This document shows positions 1 through 7,779 of a stretch of DNA of 64,000 nucleotides, one piece after another. The notes under the pieces were generated by a model that searched no databases, was not told the DNA's origin, and worked only from the letters and a program-made list of their open reading frames with translations. The stretch lies in NCBI GenBank assembly GCA_035712985.1, contig DASTAE010000108.1, forward strand, positions 1 through 64,000, read 5' to 3'. Numbering within the stretch: the stretch's first letter is position 1; every line of letters starts with the position of its first letter. The DNA is from Actinospica sp035712985. Lineage in GTDB: Bacteria > Actinomycetota > Actinomycetes > Streptomycetales > Catenulisporaceae. The position numbers and the translations under genes were made by a program.

Positions 1-722
1 GCCCGGCGCAGCAGGGCGCCGACGAGGGCCCGGCTGCGGCGCGCGTCCGCGACCAGCTTGTCGCGCGCGTCGATGCCGAGCAGCAGGCGGGCCAGGTTGT
101 CGGCCGCGGCGGGCTGCACGCCGGAGATCTCCAGCACCAGCCACGGGTTCTCCGCGAGCTGCGCGGTGGCGTCCTCGCCCTCGCCGAACTCCGCGCGCAG
201 TCGCCCCGCGAAGGCCGGCGGCGCGCCCTCGGCGCTCAGCCAGCGGGTGATCGCCTCGTCGAAGACCGGGGGAGCGGTGTACGTCGGCGCGGCGGCGGGC
301 TTCTGCCGCCGCCGGGGCACCCGGGCCACGGGCTCCGGGGCCGGGGGAGCGGCGACCTCGACCGGGGCCACGGGCTCGGGCTCCGGCTCGATCTCGGCCG
401 CGGGCTCGTCCGCCGCCTCTTCGGCCGCGGGCTCGGCCTCCACCTCGACCGCGGGCTCCTCGGCCTCCTGCTCCTCGGCCTCCAGCGCCTCGCGCTCGGC
501 GACGCGCTTGTTCTCCAGCAGCCGGGCCGACTTCGCCGCCGCGGCCGACGCCGAGGTCATCGCCGACAGGGCCTGCTTCCCGCCCGCCACCGCCGCGATC
601 GCCGCGTCGGCCGCCGCGCGCTGCGCCGCGATCTTCGCCGCCCGCTGCCGCGCCGCGGCCTCGGATCCGGCTCCGTCAGCCTCCTGCGAAGCTCCGGCCG
701 CCCCGCCCTCGTCCCGCTCCAT
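1..722 (-). CDS. Helix-hairpin-helix protein, N-terminal part of a RecD-like helicase (partial)
   Basis: The reverse frame is open from an ATG at 722 to the window edge (240 codons), so the C-terminal part lies outside. The visible part is an Ala/Glu-rich, probably helical and coiled region (about residues 25-90), an acidic Pro-rich linker, then a folded segment with DEAITRWLSAEG and ENPWLVLEISGVQPAAADNLA. The second motif looks like a helix-hairpin-helix. Actinobacterial RecD-like ATP-dependent helicases have this kind of low-complexity N-terminus followed by HhH motifs. That identification is inferred, because the helicase motor is not in the window. The ATG lies 5 bases beyond the aldo/keto reductase stop, so the two genes are probably co-transcribed. 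Confidence 0.6.
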   Translation of the reverse strand, partial: MERDEGGAAGASQEADGAGSEAAARQRAAKIAAQRAAADAAIAAVAGGKQALSAMTSASAAAAKSARLLENKRVAEREALEAEEQEAEEPAVEVEAEPAAEEAADEPAAEIEPEPEPVAPVEVAAPPAPEPVARVPRRRQKPAAAPTYTAPPVFDEAITRWLSAEGAPPAFAGRLRAEFGEGEDATAQLAENPWLVLEISGVQPAAADNLARLLLGIDARDKLVADARRSRALVGALLRR

Positions 723-726
723 GCCT

Positions 727-1701
727 CTAACCCCTGTTCCAGCCGTGATCCGGGTAGCCCATCGCGGGCGCCGACACGTCGTCGAGCGCCGAGCGGATCT
801 CCCGGGGCAACGTCAATTCCTCCGCGGCCAGCGCGCCGCGCAGCTGAGCCGTGGTGCGCGCGCCGACGATCGGCGCCACCACCCCGGGCCGGTCCCGCAC
901 CCAGGCCAGCGAGACCTCCAGCGGCGCCACGCCGAGGCCGTCCGAGGCGGTGGCGACCGCGTCCACGATCCGCCGCGACTCGTCGTTCAGGTAGGGCTCC
1001 ACGAAGCCCGCGAAGCGGTCCGAGGCCGCCCGCGAGTCCGAGGGCATGCCCATCCGGTACTTCCCGGTCAGCACCCCGCGGCCCAGCGGCGACCAGGGCA
1101 GCAGCCCGACGCCGAGCGCCTCGGCCGCCGGGGCGACCTCCCGCTCCACGCCCCGCTGCAGCAGCGAGTACTCCATCTGCACCGAGGCGATCGGCGCCCG
1201 CCCGGGCACCGACTTCTGCCAGGCGGCGACCGCGGCGAGCTGCCAGCCCGAGTAGTTGGCCACGCCCACGTACCGCGCCTTGCCCGAGTGCACCGCCGTG
1301 TCCAGCGCCGCGAGGGTCTCCTCTATCGGCGTCCGGTCGTCGTACGCGTGCAGCTGCCACACGTCCACGTAGTCCGTGCCGAGCCGCTCCAGCGACGCGT
1401 CCAGCGCCGCGAGCAGGTGCCGCCGCGAGGCGTCGAAGCGCCGGTCGCTGTGCGGCACGGAGACGGCCTTCGTGGCGATGACGATCTCGTCCCTGATCCC
1501 CTCGACCAGGCGCCCGAGCAGCGCCTCCGCCTCGCCCTCCCCGTACACGTCCGCGGTGTCCACGAGGTTCCCGCCCGCGTCGAGGTACGCCTTGAGCAGG
1601 TCGGCCGCCTCGCCCTCGTCCGTGTCCCGGCCCCAGGCCATCGTGCCCAGACCGAGTCGGGACACGCGCAGGCCGGTGTGCCCCAGATGCCGTTGCTCCA
1701 T
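727..1701 (-). CDS. Aldo/keto reductase
   Basis: A 324-residue NADPH-dependent oxidoreductase of the AKR TIM-barrel superfamily. The family tetrad is visible: Asp48 and Tyr53 in LVDTADVYGEGEAE, Lys78 in IATKA, and His118 in WQLHAYD. The C-terminal VGARTTAQLRGAL segment matches the family's cofactor phosphate-binding loop. I chose the ATG at 1701 (MEQRHLGHTGLRVSRL) over one three codons upstream because family members begin this way. It is divergent from the LLM oxidoreductase and upstream of the RecD-like gene. The substrate cannot be predicted; detoxification of carbonyl compounds is usual for the family. Confidence 0.9.
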   Translation of the reverse strand: MEQRHLGHTGLRVSRLGLGTMAWGRDTDEGEAADLLKAYLDAGGNLVDTADVYGEGEAEALLGRLVEGIRDEIVIATKAVSVPHSDRRFDASRRHLLAALDASLERLGTDYVDVWQLHAYDDRTPIEETLAALDTAVHSGKARYVGVANYSGWQLAAVAAWQKSVPGRAPIASVQMEYSLLQRGVEREVAPAAEALGVGLLPWSPLGRGVLTGKYRMGMPSDSRAASDRFAGFVEPYLNDESRRIVDAVATASDGLGVAPLEVSLAWVRDRPGVVAPIVGARTTAQLRGALAAEELTLPREIRSALDDVSAPAMGYPDHGWNRG

Positions 1702-1788
1702 GCCACGCAATCTACCGGGCCGTGCCGACAGGTGAAGGGGCCTTCACTCGTCCGGAGGCGGCGTCGTTACACGCACACCCGTTCGGCC

Positions 1789-1794
1789 TACAGT
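1789..1794 (+). promoter_or_regulatory. Candidate -10 box for the LLM oxidoreductase
   Basis: TACAGT at 1789-1794 has a weak -35 candidate (TTACAC, 1767-1772) 16 bases upstream. Its position would leave a leader of about 45 bases before the ATG at 1847. It lies in the divergent spacer with the aldo/keto reductase. This is inference from sequence resemblance only. Confidence 0.3.
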
Positions 1795-1846
1795 GGAGCT
1801 CGACCCTGCACGGAGCAGGAACCGAAGATGCGAAGGAACCCTGTCG

Positions 1847-2887
1847 ATGAAGCTGGGTGTCAACCTCGGATACTGGGGCGCGGGCAACGACGGCGATAAC
1901 CTGGCGATCGCCCGCGAGGCGGACCGGCTGGGCTACGCGGTGGCCTGGGCCGCCGAGGCCTACGGCTCGGACGCGGCCACGGTGCTGGCCTACGTCGCCG
2001 CGCAGACCGGGCGCATCGACATCGGCTCCGCGGTCTTCCAGATCCCGGCGCGCACCCCGGCGATGACCGCGATGACAGCGGCCACCCTCGACTCGCTTTC
2101 GAACGGGCGTTTCCGGCTCGGGCTCGGCGTCTCCGGCCCGCAGGTCTCCGAGGGGTGGCACGGGGTGCGCTTCGCCGCGCCGCTAAGCCGCACCCGCGAG
2201 TACGTGGACATCATCAACCTCGCGTTCACCCGGAAGAAGCTCGAATATCAGGGCAAGCATTTCGTCCTGCCGCTGCCGGACGGCCCGGGCAAGCGGATCC
2301 AGCTGACGGTGCATCCGGTGCGCCCGCACATCCCGATCTACCTCGCCGCCGTCGGCCCGAAGAACCTCGAGCTCGCCGGGGAGATCGCGGACGGCTGGCT
2401 CGCCGTGTTCTACAGCCCCGAGCAGGCGGCCGAGCAGCTCGCCTCGATCGCCGCCGGGCGCGCGAAGGCCGGCAAGACCATGGAAGGGTTCGACGTCGTG
2501 CCGACCGTCCCGATCGTCGTGGACGAGGACGTGGAGCGCGCCGCCGAGCAGGTGCGCTGGTACGCGGCGCTGTACATCGGCGGCATGGGCAGCCGCGAGC
2601 AGAACTTCTACAACCAGCTCGCCTGCCGCATGGGCTACGAGAAGGAGGCCGCCAAGGTCCAGGAGCTCTACCTGGCCCGCGAGCACCGCAACGCGGCCGC
2701 CGCGGTGCCGCTCGAGTTCATCGACGCCACCTCGCTGCTCGGCTCGCCGGAGCGGATCGCCAAGCGGATGGAGGCGTACGAGGCGTCCGGAGTGACCACG
2801 CTCTCGGTCACGCCCTTCGCGGCGCAGCAGGAGGAGCGGCTCGCCGCGCTGGGCACCGCGGCGCGGTTGCGGGGCCTCACGGCGTAG
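1847..2887 (+). CDS. LLM class F420-dependent oxidoreductase
   Basis: A 346-residue luciferase-like monooxygenase-fold enzyme. It begins MKLGVNLGYWGAG and contains the family landmarks RFRLGLGVSGPQVSEGWHGV and GWLAVFYSPEQ, and a C-terminal GSPERIAKRMEAYEASGV segment typical of F420-dependent members. Actinobacteria use deazaflavin F420 for hydride transfer to diverse substrates; the substrate here is unknown. I chose the ATG at 1847 because upstream in-frame codons add non-homologous sequence. The following phosphomutase gene starts 10 bases after the stop. Confidence 0.9.
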   Translation: MKLGVNLGYWGAGNDGDNLAIAREADRLGYAVAWAAEAYGSDAATVLAYVAAQTGRIDIGSAVFQIPARTPAMTAMTAATLDSLSNGRFRLGLGVSGPQVSEGWHGVRFAAPLSRTREYVDIINLAFTRKKLEYQGKHFVLPLPDGPGKRIQLTVHPVRPHIPIYLAAVGPKNLELAGEIADGWLAVFYSPEQAAEQLASIAAGRAKAGKTMEGFDVVPTVPIVVDEDVERAAEQVRWYAALYIGGMGSREQNFYNQLACRMGYEKEAAKVQELYLAREHRNAAAAVPLEFIDATSLLGSPERIAKRMEAYEASGVTTLSVTPFAAQQEERLAALGTAARLRGLTA

Positions 2888-2890
2888 GGT
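2885..2890 (+). promoter_or_regulatory. TAGGGT -10 box, probable leaderless promoter
   Basis: TAGGGT overlaps the LLM oxidoreductase stop codon and ends 7 bases before the GTG at 2898. That spacing would place the transcription start on the start codon. Confidence 0.45.
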
Positions 2891-2897
2891 GGATCCG

Positions 2898-3587
2898 GTG
2901 ACCACACTTCTCCTCGTCCGCCACGGCCGCAGCACCGCCAACACCGCCGGAGTGCTCGCCGGGCGCACGCCTGGAGTCAACCTCGACGAGCGCGGCGAGA
3001 CGCAGGCCGTCGAACTGGCCGCGCGGCTGATGCCCGTGCACCTCGACGCCGTCGTCTCCAGCCCGCTGGAGCGCACCAGGCAGACCGCCGAGCGGCTGGT
3101 CGCCGGGCGCGAGGGCACCCTGTTCGAGACCGACGAGCGCTTCACCGAGTGCGATTACGGCACCTGGTCGGGCCGTCAGCTCACGTCGCTGGCCGAGGAG
3201 CCGCTGTGGCGCACCGTGCAGGTGCACCCGGCCGCCGCGGCCTTCCCCGACGGCGAGTCGCTGGCCGCGCTCTCGGCCCGCGCCGTGGCCGCGGTGCGCG
3301 CCTGGAACGCCAAGCTCGGCGAGCACGCCACCTATGCGGTCGTCTCGCACGGCGACGTGATCAAGGCCATCGCCGCCGACGCCCTCGGCATGCACCTCGA
3401 CCTGTTCCAGCGGATCCACGTGGACCCCTGCTCGCTGACCGTCATCCGGTACCACGGCACGCGTCCGAGCGTGCTGCGGGTCAACGACCTCGGCGGCGAT
3501 GTGAGTGCCCTGATCCGCTCGGCGGAGCCCGCGCCCGAGGCGGGCGAGGCCGGGGACGCGCCGGTGGGCGGCGGCGCGGGCGCCTAG
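2898..3587 (+). CDS. MSMEG_4193-family histidine phosphatase / phosphomutase
   Basis: A 229-residue protein of the histidine phosphatase (phosphoglycerate mutase-like) superfamily. The N-terminal phospho-acceptor motif TLLLVRHGRSTAN and the second catalytic histidine in VVSHGDVIKAIAAD are present, as is SSPLERTRQTAE. The same family sits beside DUF3090, SCO1664-family and mshC genes in other actinobacteria, as it does here, which suggests a shared unidentified process. The GTG at 2898 is preferred to one three codons upstream because family members begin (M/V)TTLLLVRHG. The Pro/Gly/Ala-rich tail after about residue 205 is probably disordered. Confidence 0.9.
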   Translation: MTTLLLVRHGRSTANTAGVLAGRTPGVNLDERGETQAVELAARLMPVHLDAVVSSPLERTRQTAERLVAGREGTLFETDERFTECDYGTWSGRQLTSLAEEPLWRTVQVHPAAAAFPDGESLAALSARAVAAVRAWNAKLGEHATYAVVSHGDVIKAIAADALGMHLDLFQRIHVDPCSLTVIRYHGTRPSVLRVNDLGGDVSALIRSAEPAPEAGEAGDAPVGGGAGA

Positions 3588-3596
3588 CGCAAGATC

Positions 3597-3613
3597 CAAC
3601 GGGAGATCCGTTG
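3597..3613. repeat. Short inverted repeat between phosphatase and DUF3090 genes
   Basis: CAACGG and CCGTTG form perfect 6-base arms around a 5-base loop (GAGAT), starting 10 bases after the phosphatase stop codon. It could be a weak terminator or attenuator. There is no T-run. Confidence 0.3.
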
Positions 3614-3677
3614 TACGGTAAGCCTACGAAGCCGTTAGGCGTCTGAGCTTCGAGCACCCTTGGGAGGCCCGGTACCT

Positions 3678-4250
3678 GTGCCCAGGCAGCTGTACGTGTA
3701 CGACCCCCCGGAGCGGTTCGTCGCCGGCACCGTCGGCGAACCGGGCAACCGGACCTTCTACCTGCAGGCCCGCTCCGGCTCCCGGGTCACCTCGGTGGCC
3801 ATGGAGAAGGAGCAGGTCTCGCTGCTGGCCACCCGGCTCGGCGAGCTGCTGGACGAGATCGTGCGGCGGACCGGCGCCGTCTCCGGCATCCCCGAGTCGG
3901 TGCCCGCCGGCCTGTCCGACACCGCGCCGCTCGAGCAGCCGCTGCTGGAGGAGTTCCGGGTCGGCTCCCTCGCGCTGGCCTGGGACGAGGCGCACTCGCG
4001 GATCGTGATCGAGGCGGGCGCGGTGACCGACGCGGAGGACGCCGCGGAGCCGCTGTCCGACGACCTGTTCGCCGAGGCGCCGGACGCGCTGCGGGTGTAC
4101 ATCACCGGCGGCCAGGCCCGCGCCTTCGCCGCCCGGGCCAGCGCCGTGGTCGCCGCCGGGCGCCCGCCCTGCCCGCTGTGCGGCCTGCCGCTGGACCCCG
4201 AGGGCCACGTCTGCCCGCGGCAGAACGGCTACCGCCGCCGGGCGGTGTGA
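3678..4250 (+). CDS. DUF3090 family protein
   Basis: A 190-residue protein of a conserved actinobacterial family of unknown function. It opens PRQLYVYDPPERFVAGTVGE and has FYLQARSGSRVTSVAMEKEQ. It closes with a CPLCGLPLDPEGHVCP segment whose three cysteines and histidine could bind zinc. A GGGAGG ribosome-binding site lies upstream of the GTG at 3678. It is 6 bases upstream of the SCO1664-family gene and just before mshC. The conserved grouping suggests, but does not prove, a role linked to mycothiol or to the neighbouring kinase-like protein. Confidence 0.88.
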   Translation: MPRQLYVYDPPERFVAGTVGEPGNRTFYLQARSGSRVTSVAMEKEQVSLLATRLGELLDEIVRRTGAVSGIPESVPAGLSDTAPLEQPLLEEFRVGSLALAWDEAHSRIVIEAGAVTDAEDAAEPLSDDLFAEAPDALRVYITGGQARAFAARASAVVAAGRPPCPLCGLPLDPEGHVCPRQNGYRRRAV

Positions 4251-4256
4251 TCGGAA

Positions 4257-5039
4257 GTGGCGGACGTCGAGCGGGTGCTGCGGGAGGGCGAGCTCACCGT
4301 CGAGGGCAGGCTCACCGAGGCCTCGAACGCCACCCTCTACTGCCGGGTCGAGCTGGACGGCGAGAGCCTGGCCTGCGTCTACAAGCCGGTCGCGGGGGAG
4401 CGGCCGCTGCACGACTTCCCGGACGGCACCCTCGCCGCGCGCGAGCTCGCGGCCTACGCGGTCAGCGAGGCGGCCGGCTGGCGCATCGTGCCGACCACGA
4501 TCGAGCGCGACGGCCCCTTCGGCCGGGGCATGGTCCAGCAGTGGATCGAGGAGTCGGACCTGTCCGGCGCGGTGACCGTTCTCAAGGATCTGCGTTCCGG
4601 TGACGCCGAGGGCTGGTGCGCGATCCTGGCCGTGCAGCTCTCCGACGGCTCGGACGGGTTCCTGGCGCACCGCGACGGTCCGGCGCTGCGCCGGATAGCG
4701 CTGTTCGACGCCGTCGTGAACAACGCCGACCGCAAAGGCGGCCACCTGCTGCCCCTCGCCGACGGCACCGTCCTCGGCATCGACCACGGACTGACGTTCC
4801 ACGCCGACGACAAGCTGCGCACCCTGCTGTGGGGCTTCGCCGAGCGCGAGCTCGAGCCGGCGGAGCGGGCCGAGCTGGAGAGGCTGCGCGAGGACAAGGA
4901 TCTCGCGGGCCGGCTGGCCGAGCTGCTGAGCCCCGAGGAGCTCGCCGCCTTCCGCGCGCGGATCGGGGAACTGCTGGCGCTGGGCGTGCTGCCGGGGCCG
5001 GACGGGCGGATGCGCCCGGTGCCCTGGCCTCCGGTCTAA
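4257..5039 (+). CDS. SCO1664-family protein (phosphatidylinositol kinase-like fold)
   Basis: A 260-residue actinobacterial protein distantly related to PI3/PI4-kinase-like proteins. The landmarks are SLACVYKPVAGERPLHDFP (nucleotide-binding lysine region), LFDAVVNNADRKGGHLL (catalytic-loop-like Asn-Asn-Asp-Arg) and GIDHGLTFH (DFG-like). The arrangement implies phosphotransfer, but the substrate is unknown. The GTG start lies 6 bases after the DUF3090 stop, so the two genes are probably co-translated. The conserved adjacency to mshC makes a mycothiol-linked role conceivable. Confidence 0.85.
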   Translation: MADVERVLREGELTVEGRLTEASNATLYCRVELDGESLACVYKPVAGERPLHDFPDGTLAARELAAYAVSEAAGWRIVPTTIERDGPFGRGMVQQWIEESDLSGAVTVLKDLRSGDAEGWCAILAVQLSDGSDGFLAHRDGPALRRIALFDAVVNNADRKGGHLLPLADGTVLGIDHGLTFHADDKLRTLLWGFAERELEPAERAELERLREDKDLAGRLAELLSPEELAAFRARIGELLALGVLPGPDGRMRPVPWPPV

Positions 5040-5066
5040 GTGTGTTTGTAGCACCCGCGGACCGGT

Positions 5067-5072
5067 TAGGCT
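5067..5072 (+). promoter_or_regulatory. TAGGCT -10 box for leaderless mshC
   Basis: TAGGCT ends 7 bases before the ATG at 5080, and a TTGTAG -35 candidate is at 5046-5051. A transcript starting at 5080 would have no leader, which also favours 5080 over the in-frame ATG at 5074. Confidence 0.45.
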
Positions 5073-5079
5073 GATGACC

Positions 5080-6330
5080 ATGGATGCCTGGCCTACCACC
5101 CACCTGCCGAAACTGCCCGGACTCGGGCAGCCGCCGCGGCTGTTCGACACCTCGACCGGGGGTCCGGTCGCCACCCCGGCCCGTCCCGCCGCGGACGGCC
5201 CGGCCAGGATCTACGTCTGCGGGATCACCCCGTACGACGCGACGCATCTGGGCCACGCCGCGACCTACCTGGCCTTCGACCTCGTGCAGCGGGCCTGGTT
5301 CGACGCCGGCTACGACGTGCGCTACGTGCAGAACGTGACAGACGTCGACGATCCGCTGCTGGAGCGCGCCGAACGGGACCAGGACGACTGGCAGGTGCTC
5401 GCGATGCGCGAGACCGCGCTGTTCCGCGAGGACATGACCGCACTGCGGATCCTGCCGCCCTACAAGTACATCGGCGCCGTCGAGTCGATCGACCTCGTGG
5501 TCGCGCTGGTGCGGCGGCTGCTCGAGCAGGGCGCCGCGTACCACGTCGATCAGGACGTTTACTTCGACGTGCACGCAGACCCCGACTTCGGCGCCGTCTC
5601 CCGGTTGCCCGAGACCGACCGCGTGAAGATCTTCGGCGAGCGCGGCGGCGATCCGGACCGTCCCGGCAAGCGGCACCCGCTGGACTGCCTGCTCTGGCAG
5701 GCCGAGCGCCCCGGCGAGCCGGCCTGGGAGACCCCGCTCGGCAAGGGCCGCCCCGGCTGGCACATCGAGTGCGCCGCGATCGCCCTGGAGTACCTGGGCG
5801 CCGGCATCGACGTGCAGGGCGGCGGCAGCGACCTGGCCTTCCCGCACCACGAGATGGGCGCCGCCGAGGCGCAGGTGGTGACCGGCGAGCGGCCCTTCGC
5901 GCACACCTACGTGCACGCGGGCATGGTCGGCCTGGACGGCGAGAAGATGTCGAAGTCGCGCGGCAACCTGGTCTTCGTCTCCAAACTGCGCGCCGAGGGC
6001 CACGACCCGATGGCCGTCCGGCTCGCGCTGCTCGCGCACCACTACCGCACGGACTGGGAGTGGCACGCCGAGGATCTGGCGCAGGCCGAGGAGCGGCTGG
6101 CCCGCTGGCGCGAGGCCGTCAGCCGTCCGGATGCCCCCTCCGCGGACGGCCTGCTCGTCGCGCTGCGCGAGCGCCTCGCCGACGACCTCGACGCCCCCGG
6201 TGCCGTCAAGGCCGTCGACGAATGGGTCGACACGGTGCTCGCCGCCCCCGCGGACGGCGCCGTGAACGACCCGGGCGCCCCCGGTCTCGCCTCCCGAGCC
6301 CTCGACGCGCTGCTCGGCATCGCGCTCTAA
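5080..6330 (+). CDS. mshC: Cysteine--1-D-myo-inosityl 2-amino-2-deoxy-alpha-D-glucopyranoside ligase (MshC)
   Basis: A 416-residue ATP-dependent ligase that joins cysteine to GlcN-inositol in mycothiol biosynthesis. It is derived from class I cysteinyl-tRNA synthetase: CGITPYDATHLGHA holds the HIGH-like motif and the zinc Cys, and KMSKSRGN is the KMSKS loop. GWHIECAAIALEYLG and FPHHEMGAAEAQ are also typical. Family members begin with a short W-containing leader, so the ATG at 5080 (MDAWPTTHLPKLPGL) fits better than the one at 5074. At about 416 residues it has the usual MshC length and lacks the anticodon-binding tail of a true CysRS. Confidence 0.95.
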   Translation: MDAWPTTHLPKLPGLGQPPRLFDTSTGGPVATPARPAADGPARIYVCGITPYDATHLGHAATYLAFDLVQRAWFDAGYDVRYVQNVTDVDDPLLERAERDQDDWQVLAMRETALFREDMTALRILPPYKYIGAVESIDLVVALVRRLLEQGAAYHVDQDVYFDVHADPDFGAVSRLPETDRVKIFGERGGDPDRPGKRHPLDCLLWQAERPGEPAWETPLGKGRPGWHIECAAIALEYLGAGIDVQGGGSDLAFPHHEMGAAEAQVVTGERPFAHTYVHAGMVGLDGEKMSKSRGNLVFVSKLRAEGHDPMAVRLALLAHHYRTDWEWHAEDLAQAEERLARWREAVSRPDAPSADGLLVALRERLADDLDAPGAVKAVDEWVDTVLAAPADGAVNDPGAPGLASRALDALLGIAL

Positions 6331-6385
6331 GCCGCCGAGAGCCCCGCGCCGCGCCCGCGGATCGCCGGCACGGTACGGGGCGCCG

Positions 6386-6727
6386 TCAGCCGTCCTGCTT
6401 GTCCAGGTGCTCCTTCAGCGCGCCGAGCGGACCGTCCCAGTCGCGCGCCAGCGCGGCCAGGAACTGCTGCGCGACCTGCATCGGCGCTGAGCGCAGCCGG
6501 TACCGCACCCGCCGCCGCTCGCCGGGCTCGGCCGTCACCAGGCCGGCCTCGGCGAGCAGCGCCAGGTGCTTGGCGATCGCCTGACGGGTGATCGGCAGCC
6601 GGGCGGCCAGTTCCGTCACGGTGGACGGGCCGGCCGCGGCGAGTGCGGCCAGCACCGCGCGCCGGCTCGGGTCGCCGAGCGCGACGAAGACCTGCTCGGC
6701 GATCGCCTCGGTGTCAGACTGCGGCAT
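6386..6727 (-). CDS. ArsR-family winged-helix repressor
   Basis: A 113-residue ArsR/SmtB-like regulator. The winged-helix core runs FVALGDPSRRAVLAALA, TVTELAARLPITRQAIAKHL (recognition helix) and GERRRVRYRLR (wing). No CxC metal motif is visible, so it is probably not a metal sensor. The gene overlaps the upstream SRPBCC gene by 14 bases. This ArsR plus AHSA1 arrangement is common in actinobacteria and is usually autoregulated. The palindrome at 7161-7188 is its likely operator. Confidence 0.9.
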   Translation of the reverse strand: MPQSDTEAIAEQVFVALGDPSRRAVLAALAAAGPSTVTELAARLPITRQAIAKHLALLAEAGLVTAEPGERRRVRYRLRSAPMQVAQQFLAALARDWDGPLGALKEHLDKQDG

Positions 6728-7148
6728 CGAGGTATTCGACCAGCTCGCCGAGCTCTTGGGCCCAGCCGCCCGTGTTGCCCTCGAACGCGGTCTTGTAGGC
6801 GTCCTCGGGCAGTTGCGCGAAACCGCTCTCGACCACGGTCAGCCGGGTCCCGGCGGCGATCGGCTCGAGGGTGAACTCCACGTACGTGCGGCGCGGGTCC
6901 TCCTGCGGCAGCCCGTAGATGTGCCAGGTGTAGCCGAACACGGTCGGCTCCTCGACCCGCTCCACCCGCATCTCCGCGGTGAACTCCTCGCCGAAGGACA
7001 TCCGGGCGGCCCCGCCCGGGCGCAGGTCGATCTCGGCCTGCTGCCCGAACCAGGCGCTGAGGCCCTCGGCCGTGGTCAACGCCGCCCACACCCGGGCCGG
7101 CGGCTTGCCGATCTCGACGGTTCTCTCGATGCGATCCGGAAATCCCAT
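6714..7148 (-). CDS. SRPBCC / AHSA1-like START-domain protein
   Basis: A 144-residue helix-grip fold protein. The opening IERTVEIGKPPARVWAALT, then LSAWFGQQAEIDLRPGG and the closing helix GGWAQELGELVEYL, are typical of AHSA1/CalC-type proteins that bind small hydrophobic ligands. It is the first gene of the SRPBCC-ArsR operon, with a strong GAGGAGG ribosome-binding site. Its ligand may be what the ArsR partner responds to; that is inference. Confidence 0.9.
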   Translation of the reverse strand: MGFPDRIERTVEIGKPPARVWAALTTAEGLSAWFGQQAEIDLRPGGAARMSFGEEFTAEMRVERVEEPTVFGYTWHIYGLPQEDPRRTYVEFTLEPIAAGTRLTVVESGFAQLPEDAYKTAFEGNTGGWAQELGELVEYLDAAV

Positions 7149-7160
7149 GACTGCCTCCTC

Positions 7161-7188
7161 AATATGGCAACCTAACAGTTGCCATATT
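7161..7188 (-). promoter_or_regulatory. Perfect palindrome, likely ArsR operator/promoter of the SRPBCC-ArsR operon
   Basis: Two 11-base arms (7161-7171 AATATGGCAAC; 7178-7188 GTTGCCATATT) are exactly inverted around a 6-base spacer. On the reverse strand TTGACG (7212-7207) and CATAAT (7191-7186) make a plausible -35/-10 pair that overlaps the palindrome. Bound repressor would therefore block transcription. A partial third half-site (ATGGCAG) is at 7190-7196. Confidence 0.6.
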
Positions 7189-7208
7189 ATGGCAGCCGAT
7201 CGGTTGCG

Positions 7209-7631
7209 TCAAGGCGGGGGGACCGGCCAGGCGTCCAGGTACTCGGCGGCAGGCTCCGGCGGGATCGGCTCCTCGGTCTCCGGGTCGGTGCACATCGCGT
7301 TGAACAGCTCCGCGGCCGAGACCGGGCGCCAGTCGCCCGCGGTGACCAGCCAGCCCCTGATCCGTTGCGCGAGCACGCCCTCGGCCCCGGGGGAGTAGAC
7401 GATCTGCATGCCGGTGTACGAGCGCAGCACGACGGCGAACGTGGCGTGCCCGGCGTTCTCGTGCAGCCAGAGGAGGTGGTCGACCACGCTCGGATCGGCC
7501 ACCTCGAGCCGGCGCTCGGGACCGACCACCACGACCGTGCAGTAGTCCTCGACGATCAGATGGTGCGCGGTCCCCGCCGCGATCGGCGCGAAAAGGGCGC
7601 GCAGCAGCTCATGGTCCGCTATCCGTTGCAT
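7209..7631 (-). CDS. Conserved hypothetical protein
   Basis: A 140-residue acidic cytosolic protein I do not recognise. The ATG at 7631 follows a GGAGGTGGG ribosome-binding site at 8 bases, so it is preferred to one 15 codons upstream. The sequence holds a hydrophobic core (HHLIVEDYCTVVVVGPERRL, FAVVLRSYTGMQIVYSPGAE) and a C-terminal Glu/Pro tail. No signal peptide, membrane segment or catalytic motif is seen. It lies between the AHSA1-ArsR pair and the PAC2 gene on the same strand. Confidence 0.7.
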   Translation of the reverse strand: MQRIADHELLRALFAPIAAGTAHHLIVEDYCTVVVVGPERRLEVADPSVVDHLLWLHENAGHATFAVVLRSYTGMQIVYSPGAEGVLAQRIRGWLVTAGDWRPVSAAELFNAMCTDPETEEPIPPEPAAEYLDAWPVPPP

Positions 7632-7779
7632 CCCACCTCCCGGAGAACCAGAAGTCCGCCTACCCGTCTCGGTCATGCTGACACGGGGAGGCGGACAAAG
7701 GTTCGGATCCGGTAAAGTCGGATAAGAAGTCTTATTCGGATTCTCGGGATGTACGGGACATCCGGGGCGTGCGGGGCGC

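Noticed and set aside
58..1899. Long + strand open frame over the RecD-like and aldo/keto reductase genes.
   Set aside because: Low-complexity composition; the opposite strand encodes recognised proteins.
7722..7735. Inverted repeat ATAAG-N4-CTTAT between PAC2 and the hypothetical gene.
   Set aside because: Arms of only five bases; too weak to call an operator or terminator.
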